From Burkholderiales bacterium (GTDB lineage: Bacteria > Pseudomonadota > Gammaproteobacteria > Burkholderiales > Burkholderiaceae_C), in assembly GCA_947464185.1 (NCBI GenBank), contig CANHVY010000020.1:1-64000 (forward strand): a stretch of 64,000 nucleotides of DNA, given 5' to 3'. The notes below the pieces were generated by a model. It searched no databases and had not been told where the DNA came from. It saw only the letters and a list, made by a program, of their open reading frames with translations. The translations under genes were made by a program, and so were the position numbers. Of this stretch, positions 55,201 to 63,072 are shown piece after piece. How positions within the stretch are numbered: position 1 is the first letter of the stretch; each line of letters opens with the position of its first letter.

Positions 55201-55501
55201 CGCCTTCGCGAGCGTGTCAACCCCGCGAGCGACGGACCTCGATCCCCAAGAGGGCTTGATCAACGTGGCGGAACTGGCGTTCCTGCACGAACGCTTTGAT
55301 CTCTGCGGGCGCACTCTGCACGCCCTGGACCGATTTGTCCAACAACCCGACCACCGCCTCAGGGCCTACGTCGGCAAGCGCCGGGACGTCCTGACGACTG
55401 GCCTGCCCGGCCAGGGCCGGCCAGCGCCGGTTTTCGAGCCGGCACCTTGGCACAGGGTCCTCGATGAGGTCCTCACGGACCTGCTCCGTGCAGGGAAGTG
55501 A
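52250..55501 (+). CDS. large BTAD/STAND ATPase regulator with helical repeats (1)
   Basis: This 1,083-residue protein (ATG 52250; ATG 52214 or 52073 would lengthen it) looks like a SARP/MalT-type signal-integrating regulator. A winged-helix DNA-binding start (VIRVLGGLELEFEG, then LLWPEFDETRARNRLHHTIHLIRKNLE) leads into a bacterial transcriptional activation domain to about 280. A P-loop ATPase follows with LIGPPGSGKSAVA near 330-342 and Walker B LLLVLDGLEAD near 400. The remaining 600 residues are helical, TPR-like repeats. The input signal is unknown. It is convergent with the LuxR gene and shares its architecture with the gene at 59664. Confidence 0.8.
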   Translation: MEVHARAPSRQTSPAGQVASGKAGERPCAGVIRVLGGLELEFEGVKLEPAEWRRTHTRRLLQLLASAPDGVERRSRVQDLLWPEFDETRARNRLHHTIHLIRKNLEAVPETLRPQISVNADHLCLVMQVGTVIDAREFMRLVKADAPSAARRLRDLEQATAWYRAPLAPDWDDLGDIAARRSWFEGLLDEALEEAADLAMQEGRAEEALAYAKRRAAMHMGEIEPQLAYAHLLVQQGRPEMALQHCSAARPAIAELDAKAATRLDEIARDIQKQTNQRAKGPPPKTETAIRQGAVPPSLIAPQARPLVGYDDVVASALASLTDPFCKVVSLIGPPGSGKSAVAAALVAQLRPEFEGGTLWIDCSNLAPPAHDLRSRVLTALGASCEVPATALGPALVGRDLLLVLDGLEADPSQASALSDLLRLSPNIQWLVTAWSPPQIPGGRVVFVDPQRLLTSPQHGAPSFAAQLLSSQAAPQWGLSDQRHRTRPDALARACGGLPWLLEVVAQASNVFSPNELLTKLDGDSTALLRWAHDHGGDQKAVQLARLVSWMGSIPEQERQLVVLMGACRGWLTRQDVVVLARGFLDGASELLDRCVRHQVVSRKVHSTAGHSWSEYSVPAFVRMTLGFRNELPSLSARHQFMEQWLLSARPCEGSSDPRGWDIGQWYSARIEDFEALIGEWQLTGQSDRIGRLCLAHEAGLSTLPNAHRLLVWLTSLGESMESLDEDLAAALLVQRASLRERSGSKHDAFNDAVRALQRVGSRGNPETKAQVLRMVERLGLATASSEPGLAESHRGAHAAEMLLHLAPLTARHGDLPKALLLCGEAAGILNYFGLKRGLVNAHQQRAKIAYAMGNLDLSASCLDLAERAAIAVSDECERARTQLMSCSLLYARSEFRQAIDSASRVLSEPSLAAQPALFTRAMLVLAWSYYATQALPLAHAIASDLGSRLHHSPSMGARVSVATLTALIHARQNGSAGTHSIGAAFASVSTPRATDLDPQEGLINVAELAFLHERFDLCGRTLHALDRFVQQPDHRLRAYVGKRRDVLTTGLPGQGRPAPVFEPAPWHRVLDEVLTDLLRAGK

Positions 55502-55647
55502 GGCCTGGCGGCGTGCCAATGCCCGGGGTGCTGCGAAGGTTCAGCCCTTGGGACGACATCCACACCCCATCCCGCATCGAGCCTGTGTGCAAAGGGCCCG
55601 GCCATGCGAACCCGGCCCCAGGACGGTGAGTGGCCACGGCTCGCAGG

Positions 55648-56895
55648 CTACTGCAGCACTCCCATGCGCAGCGCCCACGCCGTGGCGGCGGCTCGATCAT
55701 GGACCTTGATCTTCAGATATACCTGCGACAGTCGGTTGCGGACGGTGTTGGGCGAGATCTCCAGTTCGGCTGCGATGTCGCCATTGGTCAACCCACGGGC
55801 CACGCCGCGCAGGATCTGGAGGTCCTTGGCCGAGAGCCGCAACGCACCTCCGGAAGCCAGGGCGATCTGGAAGTCTCCGGGCACATGTCCAGCAGCTTGA
55901 TCAGAAGCTATGTGGGCCGGCAGTCGGGCCAGCAGCGCATGCGCCTGGGTCGTGTAGGACCGCACATCCGCCGACCGCTCCAACCCTTCCGCCAACTCGG
56001 CCACCGCCGCTGCGGACCGATAGGCCTGCTCGAACAGGCCTCTGGCTGCGAGGGCCTGGGCTAACCAGCCATGCACCCGTCGGGTCAGGATGCCGGCGGG
56101 CTGGGCGTTATCGTGGGCGAGTGCCGCCTCACCCACTTCCGCGGCCAATTCGTGATGGCCGGCAAGGTGTAACACGTGGCCGTAGGCGCTCAAGGTCCGG
56201 CTTTCAACGGGCTTCATGCCCAGTCTTCGACTCTCCTGGATCACGCTCAGGCATTCGGCCAACTGGTCTGCCGGCTGCCCGAGCTTGGCCCGCAGCAAGG
56301 CCAATTCGCTGCGCGCGTCCAGTTCCATGAACGTGGCCCGGCAAGCGCGGGCCTTCATGGCAGCATCACCAAGCCATTGCAGGGCCTCGTCACTCTGGCC
56401 CAAGAAGCCCAGCGCGCGTCCGGCGTACAGGGCCGCGCCACTGTGTATGGCAGGGGCGGCCGGCAGGCGCAGTGCCGCGCGCTGGAACCCCAGCGACAGA
56501 TCGAACGCCTGCATCCCATACAACAGGATGCCGATGTTCAACAGGGCCAAAGCAGCCAGCCCGGACTGAAACCCAGCCAAGGCGATGCCCGCACGGTGCT
56601 CGGCAAAGCTCTGGCTCAAGCGGCTGCAGTGTCCCAAGGCCGTGCCGAGGTTGATTCGGCACAAGGCCTCCAGGTGGAGGTTGCCGCCGGCCAGGCCGGC
56701 GGCCTGCTCATAAGCACTGGCAGCTTCGGAAAAACGGCCCAGGCACAGCAACGCGCCGCCCGAGGCGCGCAGCAGTTGCACGCGATCCCATGCACTGAGG
56801 TCGGCGGCGTCCAGACAGGATTGGGCATCGCACAAGGTCGCCTGTGGCGTGGCGTACATCCCGACGATCATCGCGGCCAGCTTCTCCGGGGGCAT
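55648..56895 (-). CDS. LuxR-type regulator with TPR-like helical region
   Basis: This 415-residue protein has no receiver or ATPase domain. Residues 1-335 are helical repeats with TPR character (LGTALGHCSRLSQSFAEHRAGIALAG). The C-terminal 70 residues are a LuxR HTH: LSAKDLQILRGVARGLTNGDIAAELEISPNTVRNRLSQVYLKIKVHDRAAA. It resembles the C-terminal half of MalT. It could bind a protein or ligand through the repeats. ATG 56895 diverges from the GGDEF-domain gene over a 537-bp region. It is surrounded by two BTAD regulators and a TPR-GGDEF protein, suggesting a shared signalling locus. Confidence 0.85.
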   Translation of the reverse strand: MPPEKLAAMIVGMYATPQATLCDAQSCLDAADLSAWDRVQLLRASGGALLCLGRFSEAASAYEQAAGLAGGNLHLEALCRINLGTALGHCSRLSQSFAEHRAGIALAGFQSGLAALALLNIGILLYGMQAFDLSLGFQRAALRLPAAPAIHSGAALYAGRALGFLGQSDEALQWLGDAAMKARACRATFMELDARSELALLRAKLGQPADQLAECLSVIQESRRLGMKPVESRTLSAYGHVLHLAGHHELAAEVGEAALAHDNAQPAGILTRRVHGWLAQALAARGLFEQAYRSAAAVAELAEGLERSADVRSYTTQAHALLARLPAHIASDQAAGHVPGDFQIALASGGALRLSAKDLQILRGVARGLTNGDIAAELEISPNTVRNRLSQVYLKIKVHDRAAATAWALRMGVLQ

Positions 56896-57432
56896 CAGCC
56901 GAATCCTTCCCTATGCGTCAACAAATGCCGTCATGGACCTGGGGCCTCCGTCAAGGCCCGGTAAAGCACCCCAAAGCGAAAGCAAATTGAGCCGTAAGAA
57001 CCTCAGCATATGGCCGACGCGATCAAAAGCGTGCAGACCTCTTGCAACGAAAACGAAAGTCGAACGAGACTCGTCCATGACAGGAATTGATGTTGATGAC
57101 GCCGATGGCATGTTCGCAACAGACATGCTTCACACATGGGTGGCCGCTTTGGACAGAAGCCTCAGCGAGATCGCGCTTCAGGCCACGAGCCTTCCTGCCA
57201 GTGGCTTAGAAGGGCCCGCCCTGGGCCTGCAACTGATCACCCAGGCCTTGCAACTGGGAGCAGACACCTTGCGGTCTGTGGGGAGTGTCTCGGAGACTGG
57301 ACTCTAGGGTGCGAAAACACACCCGCGCTTGCTCAAGCCCAAGTCCAAGCCCAAGCCCAGGTTCGGTGCACGAGGCCTGGCCGGACTCCCGCGAGCGAGT
57401 GTAGAGACAGACGAGCGCGAAAGCCGAGAGAC
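56896..57432. other. divergent intergenic region between LuxR and GGDEF genes
   Basis: This 537-bp region holds a possible small gene (57077-57307) and a promoter-like TTGAGC (56987-56992) / TATGGC (57009-57014) pair with a 16-bp spacer. Just after the small frame comes a short CAAGCC/CAAGTC-type simple repeat at about 57333-57359. I see no other supported feature. Confidence 0.5.
57077..57307 (+). CDS. possible small protein, function unknown
   Basis: A 76-codon frame starts MTGIDVDDADGMFATDML and ends RSVGSVSETGL. It has an acidic N-terminus followed by amphipathic helices and is not membrane-like. It recognises no family. A promoter-like pair lies 60-90 bp upstream, but the ribosome-binding site is weak. 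Its place, between the divergent LuxR and GGDEF genes, is typical for small regulators or anti-regulators, but it might equally be chance open frame in GC-rich DNA. Confidence 0.35.
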   Translation: MTGIDVDDADGMFATDMLHTWVAALDRSLSEIALQATSLPASGLEGPALGLQLITQALQLGADTLRSVGSVSETGL

Positions 57433-59682
57433 ATGTGGTCGCCAAGCCCTTGCATCAGTGACGAGGCGCTGAAAGCGCTTGCGGAGTCCGTCGGGTCGCC
57501 GGGCCTTGAGGCTGCAACAGAGCGGAGATTGGAGCTGGCCTGGCACCTGCGGCAGCGCGACGGCGCGCAGGCGCTTCGGCTCGCGCAGCAGGCATCAGCC
57601 CAGGCCGTGGGGACTGGCTCGGCCGCACGTTCGCTGTCGGGCTGGGCACTGGTGCTGCAGGCTGAAGTCCACTGGCTCTTCGGGAATGTCCAGGCCGCCG
57701 AAGAACAGCTCAATGCCGCGCTGGTCGCTTTCGAAGCCGCCAAGGACGGGGCAGGCCTGTGTGAGGCCCATGCTTTGGGCGGCATGATGGCCCATGACGC
57801 GGGCGACCGGCTCCGCCGCGAGGAGGGCTTCGAGACCGCCGCCATGCACGCCCGGTTGCACGGTGACACGCAACGAGCCCTGATCGCGCAGGCCGCCCAA
57901 GCCGCATGTGAGGTCGAAGAAGGCCGGGCCCGCGCGACGGGTGCGTTGGGCGCCCTGGAGGACCACAACGGCCACCTCGCTGGTTTGTGGACCAGCGAAG
58001 ATGGCGTGCTCCAGGCCTGGGCTTCGTACCTTGTGGGCAAGGCGGCCTTGGCTTCGGGCAACTTCCGCAACGCTGGACTGCTGGCCTCCCAGTGCTGGGA
58101 AACCGCTCGCGGGCATGGAATGCTCTGGATGGCCGCGGACGCGGCGCGGCAGGCTGGTTTGGCGTTCGCCGCCCTGGGGGATCAACTGGGCGCGGTGGAG
58201 TGGGTGCAGCGCGCGCTCACCCTGGCGCAGGAGGCAGGCTGGCCCATGAGCCTGTGCGAGGCCACGCAGAGCATGGCCAGATGTTTGCTGATGTTCGAGC
58301 AGTGGGAGCAGGCGCACGGGTTCATCAAGGAGAGTTCGGCCATGGCGCAGTCCATTCCTGCGCCTCGCATTCGGGTGGCACAAGCCGCCCTGCAGGGCGC
58401 CACGGAAGAGGCCGTGGGTGTTCCCGATGCGGCCTTGGCGGCCTGGCGGGAGCATGAACACTTGTGCATCGCCCAGGGGCTGGTGGCCGAGCATGCCCAG
58501 TCACTGTGCGCTCAGAGTCGCCTGCTCACTGCGCTGGGCCGGCTTGAACTGGCCGACACGGCAGCCCGTTCGGGGATTTCCATTGCCGTCATGCAAGGCA
58601 ATCTGCAACACGTGTCCTCGGCCTGGCACGCTCTGGCCGCGGTGCGCCGGGCCGTAGTGCTCAGCCCGTCGGAGCAGGCAGTTCCTGGAGAGAGCGTCCT
58701 GCACTGCCTGGAACAGGCGCTGACCGCAGCGCAGGCGCTGGGGGGCGCAGTTCCCGAGACGATCCTGGTGGAGACTGCGGCCGAACACCACCGGCTGGGC
58801 AATCACGCCGCCGCCTACAGGCTTTGCCTGGAGGCCAGGACAGCCGCACAGTCTCAACATGCCGAGCGGGTTGCCAACCTGACCGTTGCTCTGGAGGTCA
58901 GGCTGCACACAGACCAAGCCCGGGCCGCGGCGGCTCACAACCAGAAGGTGGCCGCTGAGTTGGCGGCCCGGGTGCAAGATCTGAGCCACAGCTTGGCACA
59001 GATGCGCAACTCGCAAGCGGCCTTGGAGACTTACGTCAGTTCCTTGGAGCAGGACAACCACACCCTCGAGGACCTGCGGATGATCGATCTGACCACCGGC
59101 CTGAGCAGTCGCCGCTGCGCCGAGCGCTTGTTGGCGCTCGAGCTGCCGCTATGCCTGCGCAACCAGGAACGCGCCGCAAGGGCAGGGTCTCCCCCCCAGT
59201 ACGCCGACACCCTTCTGTTCTTGATCGACATCAACCGGCTGGGCTGGGTCCATCAGTCCTGTGGCCCCAAGGCGGCGGAGCGCGTCCTGTCTGAGGTGGC
59301 ACAGCGGCTGACCACGCACACGCGCGCATGCGACTACACGGCGCGCTGGGACGCATCCGAGTTCCTGGTGGTGGCCCGCAGCACCAGCCGATCACGGGCA
59401 TCTGAGCTTGCGTTCCGGCTGCGCGCCGCACTGTCGGAGGCTGCTTATCGCGACGACGGGGGCACCCCGATGCGCCTGAGTTGCTCCATTGGCGTGGCCT
59501 GCTTTCCTCTGGCCCCCGAGCACCCGACCCTCCATTCCCGCGATGAGGTCCTGGCCCTGCTGGGGCAGGCCCTTCGTCGGGCCAAGGGGGCCGGGCCAGG
59601 AGCTTGCGTGGAAGCACAGGCTGCAACACCTGAAACGGGTTCTCATGAACGCAGCGCGGTCCGATGGGCGCCCCTGACCTGA
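57433..59682 (+). CDS. TPR-like protein with degenerate GGDEF domain (likely c-di-GMP receptor)
   Basis: This 749-residue protein begins MWSPSPCISDEALKAL at ATG 57433; the upstream open frame is a low-complexity Gln/Ala run. Residues 20-490 are helical repeats, then a coiled coil at about 495-545. The C-terminal GGDEF domain (about 545-720) opens DLTTGLSSRRC. Its active-site motif GG(D/E)EF has become DASEF (RWDASEF near 636), so cyclase activity is probably lost. The inhibitory-site RxxD is kept as RACD at the normal spacing, so it may still bind c-di-GMP. It overlaps the next BTAD gene by 19 bp, so the two are probably cotranslated. Confidence 0.82.
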   Translation: MWSPSPCISDEALKALAESVGSPGLEAATERRLELAWHLRQRDGAQALRLAQQASAQAVGTGSAARSLSGWALVLQAEVHWLFGNVQAAEEQLNAALVAFEAAKDGAGLCEAHALGGMMAHDAGDRLRREEGFETAAMHARLHGDTQRALIAQAAQAACEVEEGRARATGALGALEDHNGHLAGLWTSEDGVLQAWASYLVGKAALASGNFRNAGLLASQCWETARGHGMLWMAADAARQAGLAFAALGDQLGAVEWVQRALTLAQEAGWPMSLCEATQSMARCLLMFEQWEQAHGFIKESSAMAQSIPAPRIRVAQAALQGATEEAVGVPDAALAAWREHEHLCIAQGLVAEHAQSLCAQSRLLTALGRLELADTAARSGISIAVMQGNLQHVSSAWHALAAVRRAVVLSPSEQAVPGESVLHCLEQALTAAQALGGAVPETILVETAAEHHRLGNHAAAYRLCLEARTAAQSQHAERVANLTVALEVRLHTDQARAAAAHNQKVAAELAARVQDLSHSLAQMRNSQAALETYVSSLEQDNHTLEDLRMIDLTTGLSSRRCAERLLALELPLCLRNQERAARAGSPPQYADTLLFLIDINRLGWVHQSCGPKAAERVLSEVAQRLTTHTRACDYTARWDASEFLVVARSTSRSRASELAFRLRAALSEAAYRDDGGTPMRLSCSIGVACFPLAPEHPTLHSRDEVLALLGQALRRAKGAGPGACVEAQAATPETGSHERSAVRWAPLT

Positions 59683-62600
59683 GCGCGCATGCCGTGAACG
59701 GGCTGCTGTCGCCGATCAGCATCCGGGTCCTGGGTCAGCTCAGCGTGGGCAGGCCCGCTGAAGGGCGGGTGGCTCCGCTGGACTCCCGAACCCAGGCACG
59801 TACGCTCCTCGCACTGCTGGCTGGTTCACGCGATGGGGTGACCCGTGATGAGTTGACCAACGCCTTGTGGCCCAACCACGACGACCACGCGGCGCGCAAT
59901 CGACTGCACCACACGGTTCACCTCGCGCGCCAGTGCCTGGCCGCGCTGACCTGGCCTGACGAGTGGGTGATCTCCGACAGGAACCGCCTGCGCCTGGACC
60001 CGCGCGTGGACTGTGACGCCTGGCATGTACAAGACGCAGCGTGTTCGGCGTCGCTCACCGAAGTCGACTCCCTGACGCTGATGCAGGCGCTGGAGCTGTG
60101 CCAGGGTGAGTGGGCGCCGGACGTCGATGCCGGCGGCCTGGGGCAGACGATTCGTCGACAGATCAAGGAGTGGCACTTCGCACTGCAACATGAAGCCGCC
60201 CGGCGCCTGGGCGCCGAGGGCGACACGCCTGGTCTTCGCCGCGCGCTGGAGAGGCTGCTTGGGCTCAACGGCACCGACGAGTGGGCCCATCGCAAGCTGA
60301 TGGAACTGGACTTCGAGGCCGGCCGCTACCAGGCTGTGCTGCGCAGGTTTCAGGACTTGAGCCACGGGCTGGCCACGGAATTCGGGCTTCGCCCCTCCGA
60401 ACCCAGCGCGGCCATCGCAGAACGTGCCGCAATCCGCCTGAGCAGCGATGGCTCGGGCAGTGCAGGCATGGAGCAGCCGTCGCCGCTGCTGGGCAGACAG
60501 CCCCTGGTTCACGAGCTTTGCGCTGGCCTGCAGGCCAAGGGGGGCTTGTGGAACATCCACGGCCTGGGCGGCATGGGGAAGACGGCCTTGATACACGAAG
60601 TGGCACGACGGGTGGGTCACGCCTTCAAGGACGGTGTGTTCATCATCAACAGCGACCACAGGGTGCCTGGGGCGATGGCGCGGGCCTTGCAAGCCTTCGG
60701 TCTGCCCCCCCTTGCGCCGGCTGACGCGGCCAGCGCCGTCACGGCGGCGGTGGAGCAGCGCGAAGCCCTGGTTGTCTTCGACAACCTGTGTGAGTCCTCC
60801 GAGCTCTGGCCGGTGCTGCCACTGCTGGCGCGGACGGCGGGTTGCCGCGTGGTGGCCATCACGAAGCGACCCCTGGGCGACGGCCACTCCACTCAGATTG
60901 CGCTGCCGCCACTGAGCACGCCCACCGCCGATGCGTCGTGGACGTTGGCGCAGCACTCCCCGGCTGTGGCGATGTTCACGGTGCGTCGAACCATCGCGCA
61001 GGCAGATCCCGCAGAGTCGGACCACTCGTCCAAGTGGGTACGCCTGGTGCGGGCCCTGGCTGGCTGGCCGCTGGCCATCGACTTGGCGGCATCCCGCGCC
61101 GATACCGTGACGACGAGTGAAATCCTGTCCGAAGTCGAGAGCGGGATGTTCCTGGATTGGGCGGCCACGCCCGCCCATCCTGCCGGTCAGGCCGGCGTGA
61201 AGCCCCTGCGGCAGGCGCTGGACGACAGCCACTGCCGACTGAGTCCCCAGGCCCAGCGCCTGTACGCAGCGATGGCCGTCTTTCCGGGCGCTTTCTCGGT
61301 CGAGGACCTTGAGCCCGTGGCCGCCGCGGCCGGTACCGCGGCAGGTGGCGACATGGCTTGCCTGCTCAGCGAACTGCGCTGCGCAGGGCTGTTGTTCCAC
61401 GCTCAGGCGGAATCAGCTCTGCAGATGCCGCATCCGGCGCGTGTCCACGCCCGCAGCCTGCCGTACTTCGCGTCCGTGCGCACGGCGGCCGCACAAGTCT
61501 TTCTCGAGCACCTGGCCGCGCAACTCTCGCAGGGTGAGGTGGGTCACGAGTCGCCGCAGTACCTGCAGTGGATGGATCAGGTGTTCCGACTGCACGACAG
61601 GGCCGTGGCTTCGCTTCCGCTGGCGCAATCGCTGGGCGATGAGGCATTGCTCAGCCTGCTGCTTCCGCTGGCGCAGTCATGGTCGCTGCGCCTGACCCAT
61701 GGCGAACCGTTCTCCTGGCTCAGAGCGGGCTTGGCCGCGGCGCTGCGCCTGCGCGACACTCGGGCTGAGATGATTGTGCGCACCCACGCCGCGCGGATCC
61801 ATCTGGCACGGGCTGATCTGGACGCCGCGATTTGGTGGAGCCAGCCGCTCAAGGACATGGCCGAGCGGCGCCCCGCAGATGGCGAACTCTCCGCTCTTGC
61901 ATTGAGCGCCTACCTGCGAAGTCTGCACCTTGCGCGACCCAGCGGCGACCACTTCGGTATGGCCAAGGATTGGCTGCGCCGTTGGGGTGACGAATCAACG
62001 CCGGGACACCACACCATACTCGCAGAGTTGAGCCGCCTGCGGCAGGAGGGCGCGGCGTTGGATGTGGCACGGACACACCAGTTCGACAACTTGAGAGCCA
62101 GATTCGGCGGCTCCCTGGTCTGGCTGCATCTATTGCTGTCAAGTGGACATCGCGAACCGCAGGTCCGGCTGCAGGTGGGCGAGGAACTGCTGGCCGTCAG
62201 CCGTACCGCGAGGTCGCCGCTGCTCGGTCTGCGCGGCCTGATGTTTCAGGCGTCGGCGCTGGATGCGCTGGGGCGCTACGCGCAACTCCAGCACGTCCTC
62301 CACAGTTGGTACCGTCTGGCTTGCGCACAGCAGGACCACCCCAATGCCGCAGCCGCCCTCGCCTGGCGCGCAGAGTTCGCCTGGCGATCCGGTGCCTTGG
62401 CCGATGCGGCGCGGCATCTGGACGAGGCAGGGCCGTTGTTCGCCACACTGAGGCGGCCGAGCTTCACCACCATCCTGCAGTTTCACCAGCTTGTTCTCAG
62501 TCTGCTGCGCGACGATGTACGGGGAGCCGTCGACATCTTCTTGAACATCGGCCGCCACGGCATCGGAAGTTTGGCTCTGGAAGGCGTGGAACTGGCAGTG

Positions 62601-62933
62601 GAGTCTGCGGCGCTGCTGGCCCAGGCGCTGCAGGAATTGCCGGTGGCCAAGGCGCTGGTCCATGCACTGAATCGGTTGAATTCCTCCCGTCACGGGTCAC
62701 CGGTCACACGCCGGTTCAGGCAGGCGCACTTCGGCTGGGCCGGTCCGGAAGCGGCCACACCCGTGCCCGGGGCTGCCACTGCGGATGCGCCGCCGATGAC
62801 GCCGGAAGCCTTCGCCATGGCCCCAGGCGCACTGGTAACCCGCCTGGACCCTTGGCCGGAAGCCAAGGCCAACATCCTGGCCCTGATGCGAAGCCAGCAG
62901 ATGCGCGCCACCAAGCCCCCCACCCCCGCGTAA
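59664..62933 (+). CDS. large BTAD/STAND ATPase regulator with helical repeats (2)
   Basis: This 1,089-residue protein has the same architecture as the one at 52250. A winged-helix and BTAD start (SIRVLGQLSVG, then LWPNHDDHAARNRLHHTVHLARQ) is followed by an NB-ARC-like ATPase with IHGLGGMGKTALI near 297-309 and ALVVFDNL near 367. TPR-like helices follow to the C-terminus. The ATG at 59664 overlaps the GGDEF gene; a GTG at 59694 is possible. Coupled translation with the GGDEF protein suggests that c-di-GMP status may feed into this regulator. Its DNA target is unknown. Confidence 0.8.
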   Translation: MGAPDLSAHAVNGLLSPISIRVLGQLSVGRPAEGRVAPLDSRTQARTLLALLAGSRDGVTRDELTNALWPNHDDHAARNRLHHTVHLARQCLAALTWPDEWVISDRNRLRLDPRVDCDAWHVQDAACSASLTEVDSLTLMQALELCQGEWAPDVDAGGLGQTIRRQIKEWHFALQHEAARRLGAEGDTPGLRRALERLLGLNGTDEWAHRKLMELDFEAGRYQAVLRRFQDLSHGLATEFGLRPSEPSAAIAERAAIRLSSDGSGSAGMEQPSPLLGRQPLVHELCAGLQAKGGLWNIHGLGGMGKTALIHEVARRVGHAFKDGVFIINSDHRVPGAMARALQAFGLPPLAPADAASAVTAAVEQREALVVFDNLCESSELWPVLPLLARTAGCRVVAITKRPLGDGHSTQIALPPLSTPTADASWTLAQHSPAVAMFTVRRTIAQADPAESDHSSKWVRLVRALAGWPLAIDLAASRADTVTTSEILSEVESGMFLDWAATPAHPAGQAGVKPLRQALDDSHCRLSPQAQRLYAAMAVFPGAFSVEDLEPVAAAAGTAAGGDMACLLSELRCAGLLFHAQAESALQMPHPARVHARSLPYFASVRTAAAQVFLEHLAAQLSQGEVGHESPQYLQWMDQVFRLHDRAVASLPLAQSLGDEALLSLLLPLAQSWSLRLTHGEPFSWLRAGLAAALRLRDTRAEMIVRTHAARIHLARADLDAAIWWSQPLKDMAERRPADGELSALALSAYLRSLHLARPSGDHFGMAKDWLRRWGDESTPGHHTILAELSRLRQEGAALDVARTHQFDNLRARFGGSLVWLHLLLSSGHREPQVRLQVGEELLAVSRTARSPLLGLRGLMFQASALDALGRYAQLQHVLHSWYRLACAQQDHPNAAAALAWRAEFAWRSGALADAARHLDEAGPLFATLRRPSFTTILQFHQLVLSLLRDDVRGAVDIFLNIGRHGIGSLALEGVELAVESAALLAQALQELPVAKALVHALNRLNSSRHGSPVTRRFRQAHFGWAGPEAATPVPGAATADAPPMTPEAFAMAPGALVTRLDPWPEAKANILALMRSQQMRATKPPTPA

Positions 62934-62972
62934 AGGCCGAAGAACGGCCGCGTAAAGGCGACGAAATGTCGC
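62927..62972. repeat. direct repeat and twin hairpins after second BTAD gene
   Basis: CGCGTAAAGGC occurs at 62927-62937 and 62949-62959, the first spanning the BTAD stop codon. Two 5-bp hairpins, GGCCG-AAGAA-CGGCC (62935-62949) and GCGAC-GAAAT-GTCGC (62958-62972), follow the gene end. There is no T-run, so factor-independent termination is uncertain. Confidence 0.6.
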
Positions 62973-63072
62973 GCAAAGCGGGACGCGGAATGATGCGCTT
63001 GGTTCTTCACCCACCCAATGCGCGCATGCCGGGCCAGCAATCGGTGCGCGCATCAGCGTCAAGCCCATTGCC

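Noticed and set aside
57136..57432. N-terminal extension of the GGDEF protein upstream of ATG 57433
   Set aside because: The extension is low-complexity with Gln-Ala repeats and no homologous look, and begins inside the divergent control region.
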